A stretch of 54,910 nt of DNA from Deltaproteobacteria bacterium (lineage in GTDB: Bacteria > Myxococcota > Myxococcia > Myxococcales > 40CM-4-68-19), in the NCBI GenBank assembly GCA_025358085.1, contig JANYKT010000175.1:1-54910 (forward strand), given 5' to 3'. How positions within the stretch are numbered: position 1 is the first letter of the stretch; the number at the start of each line of letters is the position of its first letter. Shown one piece after another: positions 18,188-26,728 of the stretch. Below the pieces are notes generated by a model that worked only from the letters and a program-made list of their open reading frames with translations, was not told where the DNA came from and did not search any database. Position numbers and translations under genes: made by a program.

Positions 18188-19762
18188 TCAGCTCCGCCCG
18201 AGCAACTGCGCCAGCGCGTCGACCAGCGCCGCGGGCTCGACGGGCTTCGCGATGTGCTGCTGGAATCCCGCCAGAAGCGCCTGCGCGCGATCCTCGGCGC
18301 GCGCGTTGGCGGTCAGCGCTGCCGCGGGAATGGTGGGCTGGACGTCCCCGCGCCGGACGCGGCGGATGAGCGAATAGCCGTCCTCGCTCGGCATCGAGAC
18401 GTCGCTGAGCAACAGGTCGAACGGCGCCGCGTGGAGCGCTGTCATCGCCTCGGCCGCCGAGCCAGTGGACGTCACGCGGGCGCCGAACTGCTCCAGGAGC
18501 GTGGTGAGCAGGTACTGCGCGTCGAGGTCGTCCTCGACCAGCAGAACTCGTACGCCCTGCAGGTCCTGGTGCCGCGGGCGGTCCTTGGTACGCGAAGGCG
18601 GCGGCACCGACGCGCACGCAGTCCGCGAGCGGAGCGGAAGCGTGACGGTGAAGCGCGCTCCGGTACCTGATCCGTCGCTGTCGGCGGTGACGCTGCCGCC
18701 GTGCAGTTCGACCACGTGCCGCACCAGCGAGAGCCCGAGCCCGAGCCCGCCCTTCTCGCGCGAAAGCTGCCCGTCCTCCTGCCGGAACGCGTCGAACGCA
18801 TGAGGGAGGAAGGCGGGATCGATGCCCCGGCCGGAGTCGCGCACCACCAGCAAGAGCTCGAACTCGGACGGCTGCAGCTGGACCTGCACTGCGCCGCCGC
18901 GGGTGCTGAACTTGATGGCGTTCGCGACCAGGCTATGGACGATCTGGTGCAGGCGGTCGGCGTCGCCGAAGACGCGGTACTCCTCGTCGAGCGGGCGCGA
19001 AACCTGAAGTTGCAATTTCGCCTCGTTCGCCGCGGGCCGCAACGCATGGACCGCCGCCTCCACCAGCGCGCCCATCTCCACTTCGCGGAAGGTGAGGCTC
19101 ATGGTACCGGCGGAAATGCGCTGCGCGTCCAGCAGGTCATCGACCAGCTGCGCTTGCAGCCGCGCATTGCGTTCGATGGCCTCGAGAGGGCGGCCCTGCG
19201 AGTCGGCGTTGGCCTTGCCCAGGCGCAAGAGCCGCACCCAGCCGAGGATCGAGGTGAGCGGCGTCCGCATCTCGTGCGAGAGCGTGGCGAGGAACTGGTC
19301 CTTGAGACGGCCCGCCTCCTCTGCCGCACGCTGCCCGGCCTCGGCCCGGAGCTGCGCCGCTTCGGCGAGCTTCTGCGCGGCCTCGGCGAGTTGCTGCGCA
19401 GCTTCCGCGCGCGCGAGGGCCTGGGCCGAGAGGTGCAGCGTCAGCAGCGCGACCGCCTTCGCACGCAGGAGAGCCGCGTCCAGCGGGGCCGGCAGCGCGT
19501 CCACCGCGCCGTCCGCGAGCAGCCGGAGCAGGTCCGCCGCGGGCGCGTCCACCACCACCACCGGCACGTGCGGCGCCGCCTCGCGCAGGCGCCGCAGCGG
19601 GGCAGGGTGGACCGCGATGATCAGCTCGTGCTGGGACAGCCCGGCGTCGGCCTCGGAGAGCGAAGAGTTGGCCGTCAGCGAGAGCTGCAGCGGTCCCAGC
19701 GCCGCAGCCACCTTTGCCGTGTCCGCGCCGAGGAGCAGCGCCCGTTTGCCGCGCGTCGTCAC
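18188..19762 (-). CDS. Hybrid sensor histidine kinase (pseudo-REC, HisKA, HATPase, REC)
   Basis: This is a 524-residue soluble hybrid kinase. Residues 5-105 look like a receiver fold without a phospho-acceptor Asp (LIIAVHP in place of the usual Asp strand). A five-heptad signalling helix at 119-153 leads into the HisKA domain, with the phospho-accepting His in LSHEMRTPLT (H163). The HATPase domain has the N-box (LVANAIKF), DSGRGID and GLGLGLSL. A C-terminal receiver carries its Asp in LLLSDVSMP and its Lys in HIAKPVEP. No membrane segment or sensor domain is visible, so input probably comes through the pseudo-receiver. It overlaps the preceding kinase gene by 4 bases (ATGA), so the two are co-translated. 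Confidence 0.92.
   Translation of the reverse strand: MTTRGKRALLLGADTAKVAAALGPLQLSLTANSSLSEADAGLSQHELIIAVHPAPLRRLREAAPHVPVVVVDAPAADLLRLLADGAVDALPAPLDAALLRAKAVALLTLHLSAQALARAEAAQQLAEAAQKLAEAAQLRAEAGQRAAEEAGRLKDQFLATLSHEMRTPLTSILGWVRLLRLGKANADSQGRPLEAIERNARLQAQLVDDLLDAQRISAGTMSLTFREVEMGALVEAAVHALRPAANEAKLQLQVSRPLDEEYRVFGDADRLHQIVHSLVANAIKFSTRGGAVQVQLQPSEFELLLVVRDSGRGIDPAFLPHAFDAFRQEDGQLSREKGGLGLGLSLVRHVVELHGGSVTADSDGSGTGARFTVTLPLRSRTACASVPPPSRTKDRPRHQDLQGVRVLLVEDDLDAQYLLTTLLEQFGARVTSTGSAAEAMTALHAAPFDLLLSDVSMPSEDGYSLIRRVRRGDVQPTIPAAALTANARAEDRAQALLAGFQQHIAKPVEPAALVDALAQLLGRS
19304..19408 (-). repeat. Five tandem 21-bp units encoding coiled-coil heptads
   Basis: Within the hybrid kinase gene, five imperfect 21-bp units encode AEAAQQL, AEAAQKL, AEAAQLR, AEAGQRA and AEEAGRL. 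They form a continuous helix directly before the HisKA domain. Gain or loss of a unit would keep both reading frame and heptad register. Confidence 0.75.
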
Positions 19763-21201
19763 CGCTCGGCAACCGCTTTCGGGAGGCGCAACCAGAAGGT
19801 GGTGCCTGAGCCCAGTTCGGAGCGGAGGCCGACCGTGCCTCCGTGGGCCTCGACGATCTCCTTCACGATGACCAGGCCGAGGCCGGTGCCTTCCACCTTG
19901 GCCGCGGCCGAGCCAGTGACCCGCGCGTACTTGGTGAAGAGGCGCTTCTGCGCATCAACCGGGATGCCCCGGCCGGTGTCCTCGACGGCAAGCTCGATGC
20001 CGGCGGGGTCGCGCTGGAGACGCAGCACCACCCGGCCACCGCTGGAAGTAAACTTGAGCGCGTTGGACACCAGGTTACCCACCACCTGCGTCAGACGGCG
20101 CCCGTCGCCCAGCACCGCGGCGGGCTGCCCAACCTCCATCGCGAGCTCCAGACCGCGTGCGGCAGCGAGCGGCAGATATTCGTCGTAGACGCTGGTGCAG
20201 ACGTCCCGCAGGTCCACCTCACCGTGTTCGATCTTGAATTGCGCCGACTCCATCTGCGCGATGTCGAGAAAGTCGCTGACCATGCGAACGAGGTCGTGCA
20301 CGCGCGCCGTCATCTTCTCCAGCTCCTGCTTGACCTCCGTGGTGAGCGGGCCCCGCATGCCCTGCAGCAACATCTGCGTGCGCATCTGCAGCGCGGTCAG
20401 GGGCGAGCGCAGATCGTGCGCCACCATCGAGTAGAAGTCCACTTGCCGCTTCTCGCGCTCTCGCACCTCGGTCACGTCGCGCAGGGTGACGGTCGTATTG
20501 CCGAGATCGTCGCTGGGCGGGATGCTCAGGTGCGGCGAATAGATGCGGCGCCGAATCTCGACGTCGACCGGCTTGCCTCCCTCGCCACCCGCTGCGAGGA
20601 GGTGGCCGGCAGGGCCGGGCGCGAGCTCGGTAATGTCGCAACCGACCATGGAGGCTGCCGTCCGATCGAACACCCGTTCTGTTTCGGAATTGACAAAGAT
20701 GATCCGGCTTTTGCGGTCGAAGGTAATGACCGCGTCGGGCAACTGCGAGAGCACCTGGCTCAATAAAAGCTCGGCGTGCTCGGCGCGCTCACGCAGCTGC
20801 CGGGCGCGGACCAGCGCGTCCACCCGCGCGCGCAGCACCGGTGCCGCGTAGGGCTTGACCAGATAGTCGTCGGCGCCCGCGTCGAGCCCTTCCACCACTT
20901 GATCGGTCTGCTGGTTGATGGTGAGGAGCAACAAACCCAGCGTCGCGGTCGCCGGACGCGATCGGACGAACTGGCAGATGTCGATTCCGGACACGCCGGG
21001 CATTACCCAGTCCACCACCAGCACGTCGGGCAACTTGCCCGTAGCCAGCTGCTCGAGCGCGACAGCACCCTCGGCGAAAAGTTCGACATCATAGGTCCCC
21101 GCCAAAGCGCGGCGCGCGATTTCAGACTCGAGCGGGCTGTCGTCCACAACCCACGCGATTCTGCGGCGCTCGGGCGGAGGCTGGCCTCGGAGACCATTCA
21201 T
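19759..21201 (-). CDS. Sensor histidine kinase with N-terminal receiver and PAS domain
   Basis: This 480-residue soluble protein has an intact receiver at about 14-130, with the acidic pair VVDD, phospho-acceptor D64 in VVDWVMP and Lys in YLVKPY. A PAS domain (about 150-235) begins LSQLPDAVITFDRKSRIIFVN. The HisKA domain carries its His in MVAHDLRSPLT, and the HATPase domain carries NALKFTSSGG, DTGRGIP and GTGLGLVIVK. The order suggests that phosphorylation of the receiver by another kinase controls its activity. It is transcribed divergently from chemosensory operon 1 (about 110 bases between starts) and is co-transcribed with the hybrid kinase that follows, so the three units may signal together. 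Confidence 0.92.
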   Translation of the reverse strand: MNGLRGQPPPERRRIAWVVDDSPLESEIARRALAGTYDVELFAEGAVALEQLATGKLPDVLVVDWVMPGVSGIDICQFVRSRPATATLGLLLLTINQQTDQVVEGLDAGADDYLVKPYAAPVLRARVDALVRARQLRERAEHAELLLSQVLSQLPDAVITFDRKSRIIFVNSETERVFDRTAASMVGCDITELAPGPAGHLLAAGGEGGKPVDVEIRRRIYSPHLSIPPSDDLGNTTVTLRDVTEVREREKRQVDFYSMVAHDLRSPLTALQMRTQMLLQGMRGPLTTEVKQELEKMTARVHDLVRMVSDFLDIAQMESAQFKIEHGEVDLRDVCTSVYDEYLPLAAARGLELAMEVGQPAAVLGDGRRLTQVVGNLVSNALKFTSSGGRVVLRLQRDPAGIELAVEDTGRGIPVDAQKRLFTKYARVTGSAAAKVEGTGLGLVIVKEIVEAHGGTVGLRSELGSGTTFWLRLPKAVAER

Positions 21202-21310
21202 CGTGCGCGTGTAACATGAACGCAGCCGGCGTTGGCATGCTCCCGCGCGTGCCTGTTGAGCACAATACCAGGCGCTCGCCCGTTACTTGACCCATGCCTC
21301 TTTCGCCTTC

Positions 21311-21706
21311 ATGGTCCGCTCGATGCGCGAGATCCTGGTGGTGGACGACAGCAAGGTCATGCGCGACATGATTGTTGCGTGCCTGCGATCCGACGCGAGC
21401 CTGCGGTTCTCGCACGCTGCCAGCGGGCTCGAAGCCATCGAGCAGCTTTCGCTTCGCCCCTTTGATTTAGTCGTTCTCGATCTCAACATGCCGGACATCG
21501 GCGGCATCGAAGTGGTGGAGTTCATTCGTGGCCAGGATCGCTTGCGCCATCTCCCGATCATCATCGTCACCACGCGCGGGGACGAGGCCTCGCGAGCCAG
21601 CTCGCTGGAGGCGGGCGCCTCGCGCTTCCTGTCCAAGCCATTCGAGCCTGAGGTCATCCTAAGCGAAGTACAGGGTTTGCTGCAGCAGAGCGCGGCGCGT
21701 CCTTGA
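21311..21706 (+). CDS. cheY: CheY-type single-domain response regulator (Che operon 1)
   Basis: This receiver of about 131 residues has all catalytic residues: VVDD at strand 1, phospho-acceptor D57 in VVLDLNMP, Thr in IIVTT and Lys in FLSKPFEP. It is probably the output protein of the CheA encoded next. The start could be ATG 21311, ATG 21323 or TTG 21287. None has a strong ribosome binding site, and the fold begins at REILVVDD. Its TGA overlaps the TTG start of cheA (21703). Confidence 0.9.
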   Translation: MVRSMREILVVDDSKVMRDMIVACLRSDASLRFSHAASGLEAIEQLSLRPFDLVVLDLNMPDIGGIEVVEFIRGQDRLRHLPIIIVTTRGDEASRASSLEAGASRFLSKPFEPEVILSEVQGLLQQSAARP

Positions 21707-23745
21707 GCACCAAGGTGGATCTCAGCGAATTCGTCGCCGGCTTCCTGGCCGAGGCGGATGATTTGCTGGCGCTGGCGAATAGCAGCCTGCTTCTGGCAGA
21801 GACGGCGTCAAAGGACGTCAAACAGAATCCGCGCGCGGTGCGCGAGGCGTTCCGGGCACTGCACACCATCAAGGGGCTGTCGGCGATGGTCGGCGTCGAG
21901 CCGGTGGTAGCGCTCGCGCACCGGATGGAAGCGGTGCTGCGGCTCGCCGATCAAGGGGTGATGCGGCTGACGCCCGAGTCGGTCGATCTCCTGCTGCAAG
22001 GAGTGCGCGCCATCGAGCAGAGGGTGCAGGCGCTGCGCGAGGGCAAGACCGTGGCGGAGGCTCCGGTTGCGCTGCTCGGCCAGCTCAAAGCGATCGAGGC
22101 GGGGCTACTCGCGCCGCGTGCAACAGCGCCGGCGCAGCTCGACCTTTCGCCTTTGTTGCTCGCGAGGTTGCTGCCGATGGACCGCGAGCAGCTCCTGCAA
22201 GGCATCGCCGCGGGCAGGAACGCGCTGCGCGCCGACTTCACGCCTTCACCCGAGAAGGCGGCAGCGGGCATCACCATCACCTCCGTCCGCGAGCAGCTGA
22301 AGGCGCACGCCGAGATCGTCAAAGTCCTCCCGCTGTCGGTCGCAGACACCGCCGAGGCGCCGGGTGGCCTGTCGTTCGTTCTCTTCCTGCTGACTGACGG
22401 AACGCCCGCGACGCTTTCGACGCTGATGATCGCGAGCGGGCTCACCCTCACGCCCCTCGCAGCTGCGCCCTTGCCGCCGGCCCGGCCAGATGAATTGGCG
22501 GGTGAAGCGCGGGCCCGGCTTTCGGCCCAGCAGGTCGAACTGGCGGAGCTGGAAGAGGAGAGCGCGGGGACGCGGCCCGGCCTGGTGCGAGTGGAGGTAG
22601 CGCGGCTCGACGACACCATGGAAAAGCTGTCCGCGTTCATCGTCACTCGCTATCGACTCATGCGCGCGGTGACCGATCTGGCCGCGACTGGCGTCGACGT
22701 GCGCACGCTGAAACAGATCATGGCCGAAAATGCGAAACAGCTTCGCGACCTGCGCGCGGCCGTGCTCCACGTCCGGATGGTGCGGATGGGCGAAGTGCTG
22801 GAGCGGGTGCCCCTGTTGGTGCGCGGCCTGCGCCGCAACACCGGGAAGCAGGTCCGGCTGGTGCTCGATGTCGGCAACGCAGAAGTGGACAAAGCGGTTG
22901 CGGACCGGATCTTCCCGGCCATCGTGCACCTGGTCCGCAACGCGGTTGATCACGCCATCGAGAGCCCGCAGGAGCGCCGCGCACTGGGCAAGCCGGAAGA
23001 GGGCGAGCTGCGCATCGTCTGCCGGCAGCGCGGCGGCAACCAGCTGGAGCTGTGCATCACTGATGACGGCCGTGGCGTGGACCGGGAACTGGTGGCGAGG
23101 CGCGCGGGCCGCGAGGTGCCCGAGAGCGATGCGGCGCTGCTCGACCTGCTTTGCCTTCCTGGCCTCTCGACGCGCGACCAGGCGACCACCACCAGCGGGC
23201 GCGGCATGGGCATGGACATCGTCCGCCGCGTCGCCGCGGACGAGCTGGGCGGGGAACTTTTGCTGCAGACGAAGCTGGGCGCGGGTACCACCTTCACGCT
23301 GCGGGTTCCGCTGACCATCACCATCATCGACGCCTTCTCCTTCGAGTGCGGGGACCAGCGCTACGTGGTGCCTGTCTCGATGGTGGAAGAGATTGTTGAA
23401 CTCGATCCCGCGCGGCTCGCACACACGCCCGGCGCGCGATTCGGCGCATCGCTGGTGGAGCGGAGCGGCGAAGCGATACCGGTGTTGCAGCTTGCACAGA
23501 TCTTCGGGCTTTCAGAGAAGACGCCCGCCACCCGCGCGATGGTGATTCGACGCGGCGGCGAGGCGACTGGCATCGCCGTGCACCGCATGTTGGGGCAGCA
23601 GGAGGTGGTGGTGCGGCCGATGCAAGATGCGCTGGTCCGCGTGGTTGGAGTTACGGGTGCGACCGACCTGGGCGACGGCCGGCCCACGCTGGTGCTCGAT
23701 CTGGCCGCGCTCGCTGGCGCTGCGCTCGCAAAGGAAGCCGCATGA
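21703..23745 (+). CDS. cheA: CheA chemotaxis kinase (Che operon 1)
   Basis: This 680-residue CheA has an N-terminal Hpt domain with the phosphorylated His in ALHTIKG (H54). A weak P2-like region lies around 180-215. The dimerisation helices run from about 295 to 365, and the HATPase domain has the N-box [14 protein letters not shown] (409-422), DDGRGVD and SGRGMGMD (498-505). A C-terminal CheW-like domain begins near 535. It should phosphorylate the CheY and CheB of this operon in response to the soluble MCP. Translation starts at TTG 21703, inside the cheY stop (TTGA overlap). The next gene overlaps by ATGA. Confidence 0.94.
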   Translation: MSTKVDLSEFVAGFLAEADDLLALANSSLLLAETASKDVKQNPRAVREAFRALHTIKGLSAMVGVEPVVALAHRMEAVLRLADQGVMRLTPESVDLLLQGVRAIEQRVQALREGKTVAEAPVALLGQLKAIEAGLLAPRATAPAQLDLSPLLLARLLPMDREQLLQGIAAGRNALRADFTPSPEKAAAGITITSVREQLKAHAEIVKVLPLSVADTAEAPGGLSFVLFLLTDGTPATLSTLMIASGLTLTPLAAAPLPPARPDELAGEARARLSAQQVELAELEEESAGTRPGLVRVEVARLDDTMEKLSAFIVTRYRLMRAVTDLAATGVDVRTLKQIMAENAKQLRDLRAAVLHVRMVRMGEVLERVPLLVRGLRRNTGKQVRLVLDVGNAEVDKAVADRIFPAIVHLVRNAVDHAIESPQERRALGKPEEGELRIVCRQRGGNQLELCITDDGRGVDRELVARRAGREVPESDAALLDLLCLPGLSTRDQATTTSGRGMGMDIVRRVAADELGGELLLQTKLGAGTTFTLRVPLTITIIDAFSFECGDQRYVVPVSMVEEIVELDPARLAHTPGARFGASLVERSGEAIPVLQLAQIFGLSEKTPATRAMVIRRGGEATGIAVHRMLGQQEVVVRPMQDALVRVVGVTGATDLGDGRPTLVLDLAALAGAALAKEAA

Positions 23746-24167
23746 CAGGCACGCTTCACGTCGTCTTCAAGGTGGGCGGGAGCGAGTACGCGCTGCCCGC
23801 CGCCGATGTTTTGCAGATGGAGTCGTTCACCTCCGCGACGCCGGTTCCGGGGTCGCGGCCTTGGGTCGCGGGAGTGATGCAGGTGCGTGGGCGCATCGTG
23901 CCGGTGGTGGACGCGCGCGTGCGTTTCGGCCTGCCCCCTCTGGAACGGACCCTGGACAGCCGCGTGGTGGTCGCGATGCACGCCGAGCGCGCGGTGGCGC
24001 TGCTGGTCGATGCGGCGCGCGAGGTGCTCAAGCTCGACCCCTCGCAGATCAAGCCTCCGCCGGAGATCGTCGCGCGCGAAGCAATGGGCCTGGTCAAAGG
24101 CGTGGCGCAGGTCGGCCCGCGGATCGTGATGCTGCTCGATTTCGCAAAAGTGATTGGCGAGGAATGA
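23742..24167 (+). CDS. cheW: CheW coupling protein (Che operon 1)
   Basis: This 141-residue single CheW domain opens with VVFKVGGSEYALPAADVLQM and carries the conserved core VAGVMQVRGRIVPVVDARVRFGL at about 43-65. It links CheA to the chemoreceptor. Start and stop both lie in 4-base ATGA overlaps, with cheA upstream and the MCP gene downstream, giving one tightly coupled unit. Confidence 0.94.
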   Translation: MTGTLHVVFKVGGSEYALPAADVLQMESFTSATPVPGSRPWVAGVMQVRGRIVPVVDARVRFGLPPLERTLDSRVVVAMHAERAVALLVDAAREVLKLDPSQIKPPPEIVAREAMGLVKGVAQVGPRIVMLLDFAKVIGEE

Positions 24168-26728
24168 CGACCATGAATGTTGCAACGACGACGACACCGA
24201 CGGCTGACCAGCCGAACAGCTCCGAGCGAGCCCACACGCGGGCGGAAGAGACGGCGCGCTCCCTGCGCGATACGGCGGCGCAGGCGCAAGCCATCGAGGA
24301 GGCGGCGCGGCGGCTGGCCGAGACCGGCACCGGGCAGGCTTCGGCGACCGAGGAGATCCGCGCCAGCATCGAGTCGATCGCCGCCGGCGTAGAGGAGACC
24401 GGCCAGTCGATTCACCATCTGGGCCGCTCGCAGCGTGAGGTCGCCGAGACCGCCAAGGCACTGCAGGAGAGCGCCGAGACCAACGCCGCCGCGCTGCAGG
24501 CGGTGAGCAAATCGGTGGCCTCGGTGCGCCGCGACTCCGAAGCGCTGGCGAACTCGGTCGAAAGCACGACCCAGACCGTCGAGGAGATGGCCCGCTCGGT
24601 GAAGGGCGTGGCCACCAACGCCGAGGACGCGGCGTCCTCGAGCGAGCAATTGCTGGCGGCGGCGACCGAGAACGCGGCCACCATCGGCGAGCTGGTCAGG
24701 GCCGGCGAGGCTTCGGCCGCCAACACCGAGGAGGTCGCGGCCACCATCGAAGAGATGGCGAAAGGGCTCTCGCGACTTGCTGCCGATGCGCAGGGCGCGG
24801 CGGCTCGCGCCGAGAGCACGGCCACGGCGGTGACGTCGGTGGGCAAGGCGCTCGGCGAGGTGGCGCGCGGGGCCGGCGACATGGCCGCGTCGGTCGAGGA
24901 GACTTCTGCTTCCACCGAGGAGCTGGCGCGCACCATCCGCGCCGTCGCCGATCACGCCAAGGCAGTGGAGGCCGCGGCCCAGGGCAACGCCGCCGCCACC
25001 ACGCAGATTGCCGCCTCCGTCGAGCAGGTCTCGGCGACCGCGGAGAAGAACGCAGCCACCGTCGAGCAGAACGTCGCCACCATTGAACAGCTGGCCCGCA
25101 GCGCGCAGGGCACGGCCCAGGCGGCGGAGCGCATCGTCGTCCTGGCGGCGTCCAGCGCGACCGGCGCGCAGGAGCTTGACGCCACCTCGCAGCGCATCGC
25201 GCAGATGGGCGAGGGCGCCCGGCTTACCGCCGACAAGGTCACTGCGGTCGCGCGCGAGGGCGGCGCCAACGTGACCAAGTCCATCGCGGGCCTGGGCCGC
25301 ATCCGGCAGTCAATGGTTGAGTCGGCGACGGTGATGAAGGAGATGGGCAAGCGGGCCGAGGAGATCGGCGACTTTGTCCAGACCATCAATATGATCGCCG
25401 ACCGCACGAACTTGTTGTCGCTCAACGCCAGCATCGAAGCGGCGCGCGCGGGCGAGCATGGGCGCGGCTTCGCGGTGGTGGCCGAGGAGATCCGCGCGCT
25501 CGCCGATCGGGCGGCGGTCGCCAGCATGGACATCGCCAAGGTGATCCGCGGACTGCAGTCGACCACCCGCGACGCCATCACCGCATCGACGGAAGGACTC
25601 AAAGTCGCCGAGGAGGGAAATCTGCTGGCGGGCGAGGCGGACAAGGCGATCGGCTCCATCCTCTCGGGCGTCGAGCAGCTCGGGCTCTCGGTCAAGGAAG
25701 TCTCCCGCGCCAATGGTGAACAGCTGCAGGCGGTGCGAACCCTTTCGCTGGGAACGGCGCAGGTCAACGAGCAGGCGCGCGGCATCGCGGTGGCCGCGAA
25801 CGAGCAGGCGCAGTCGGCCCACGCACTCGCGCGCTCGGGCGGCGAGATGCGCAAGATGGCCAAGCAGACCAGCCAGTCCACCGCCGAGCAGGCGCTGGCG
25901 CTGCGCGATTTGCTTCGCAACAACGCGCAGCTGACCTCCAGCGCCGAGCAGGTTTCGCGGGCCACGCAAGAGCAGGCGAACGCGGCCGCCGAGTTGGCCA
26001 AGGGCGCGGCGCAAATGCGCTCCATCACCCAGCAGACCGCAGCCGCGATGGCGGAGCAGGGGCGCGCTGCCTCGCAGGTGATCGTCGTCGCCGGCGAGAG
26101 CGCGACCTCGGCGCAGCGCATGCTGGTGGGGCTGACCGAGCAGTCGAAGGGTGCAGCCGAAGTGGCGCGGGCGATGGAGGACTCGCGCAAGCAGGCGGTG
26201 CAGACGGCGCGCGCGGTGAATGAACAGGCGCGCGCGGCGCAGCAGACCGAAGCGGCGGCGCGGCAGGTGGCGCAACTCGCGGCCCAGGTGACCAAGGCGA
26301 CCTCGGAGCAGACCAAGGCGGCGGTGTCGCTCGCCAAAGCGTCGGAGGAAGTGCGGCGGGTGGCACGGCAGACAGCGCGCGCATCGGCCGAGCAAGACGC
26401 GGCTCTCGGCGGTATTGCCGCAGCGGCGGCGAAGCAGGCGGCTGGCGTAGCGGCCATCGCGCGCGCCACCGATGAGCAGGCGGCGGCAAGCGAGGAACTC
26501 GGGCGCGCCACAGTGGTCATGCGCACGCGAGCCAAGGAGATCACGACGACCGTGGCCCAGGCGGCCAAGACGGCTGCGGGCGTCGCAACCGAGGTGGCGG
26601 GCATCGCCGCGGACGTCGGTCGCATCCGCGAGGCGAACCTTGCCAACGCCGACGCGCTGGCGAGCATCACCGCTGCCCTCGCTGAAGGCCGTTCCAATGG
26701 GGCCGCCCCGCGGGTGGAGAAGGCGTGA
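24164..26728 (+). CDS. Very long cytoplasmic methyl-accepting protein (Che operon 1)
   Basis: This 854-residue protein has no membrane segment and no separate sensor domain, and nearly all of it is predicted helical coiled coil. The MCP hairpin tip is unmistakable: NMIADRTNLLSLNASIEAAR at 409-428, then AGEHGRGFAVVAEEIR. The tip falls almost exactly at the centre (about residue 425), giving two arms of about 420 residues. The C-terminal arm contains related blocks near 545, 602, 714 and 770 (pattern EQxxAAxxLAxxxxxMRxxxxQT). Transmembrane MCPs have cytoplasmic hairpins of about 250-310 residues in total, so this one is unusually long. It must sense a cytoplasmic cue or partner. The HEAT-repeat protein encoded next is a candidate. 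Confidence 0.9.
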   Translation: MTTMNVATTTTPTADQPNSSERAHTRAEETARSLRDTAAQAQAIEEAARRLAETGTGQASATEEIRASIESIAAGVEETGQSIHHLGRSQREVAETAKALQESAETNAAALQAVSKSVASVRRDSEALANSVESTTQTVEEMARSVKGVATNAEDAASSSEQLLAAATENAATIGELVRAGEASAANTEEVAATIEEMAKGLSRLAADAQGAAARAESTATAVTSVGKALGEVARGAGDMAASVEETSASTEELARTIRAVADHAKAVEAAAQGNAAATTQIAASVEQVSATAEKNAATVEQNVATIEQLARSAQGTAQAAERIVVLAASSATGAQELDATSQRIAQMGEGARLTADKVTAVAREGGANVTKSIAGLGRIRQSMVESATVMKEMGKRAEEIGDFVQTINMIADRTNLLSLNASIEAARAGEHGRGFAVVAEEIRALADRAAVASMDIAKVIRGLQSTTRDAITASTEGLKVAEEGNLLAGEADKAIGSILSGVEQLGLSVKEVSRANGEQLQAVRTLSLGTAQVNEQARGIAVAANEQAQSAHALARSGGEMRKMAKQTSQSTAEQALALRDLLRNNAQLTSSAEQVSRATQEQANAAAELAKGAAQMRSITQQTAAAMAEQGRAASQVIVVAGESATSAQRMLVGLTEQSKGAAEVARAMEDSRKQAVQTARAVNEQARAAQQTEAAARQVAQLAAQVTKATSEQTKAAVSLAKASEEVRRVARQTARASAEQDAALGGIAAAAAKQAAGVAAIARATDEQAAASEELGRATVVMRTRAKEITTTVAQAAKTAAGVATEVAGIAADVGRIREANLANADALASITAALAEGRSNGAAPRVEKA

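Noticed and set aside
17247-18617. Single 456-residue receiver-EamA fusion protein
   Set aside because: The upstream part of that frame overlaps the hybrid kinase gene out of frame and has no homology. The transporter fold begins at GTG 18176.
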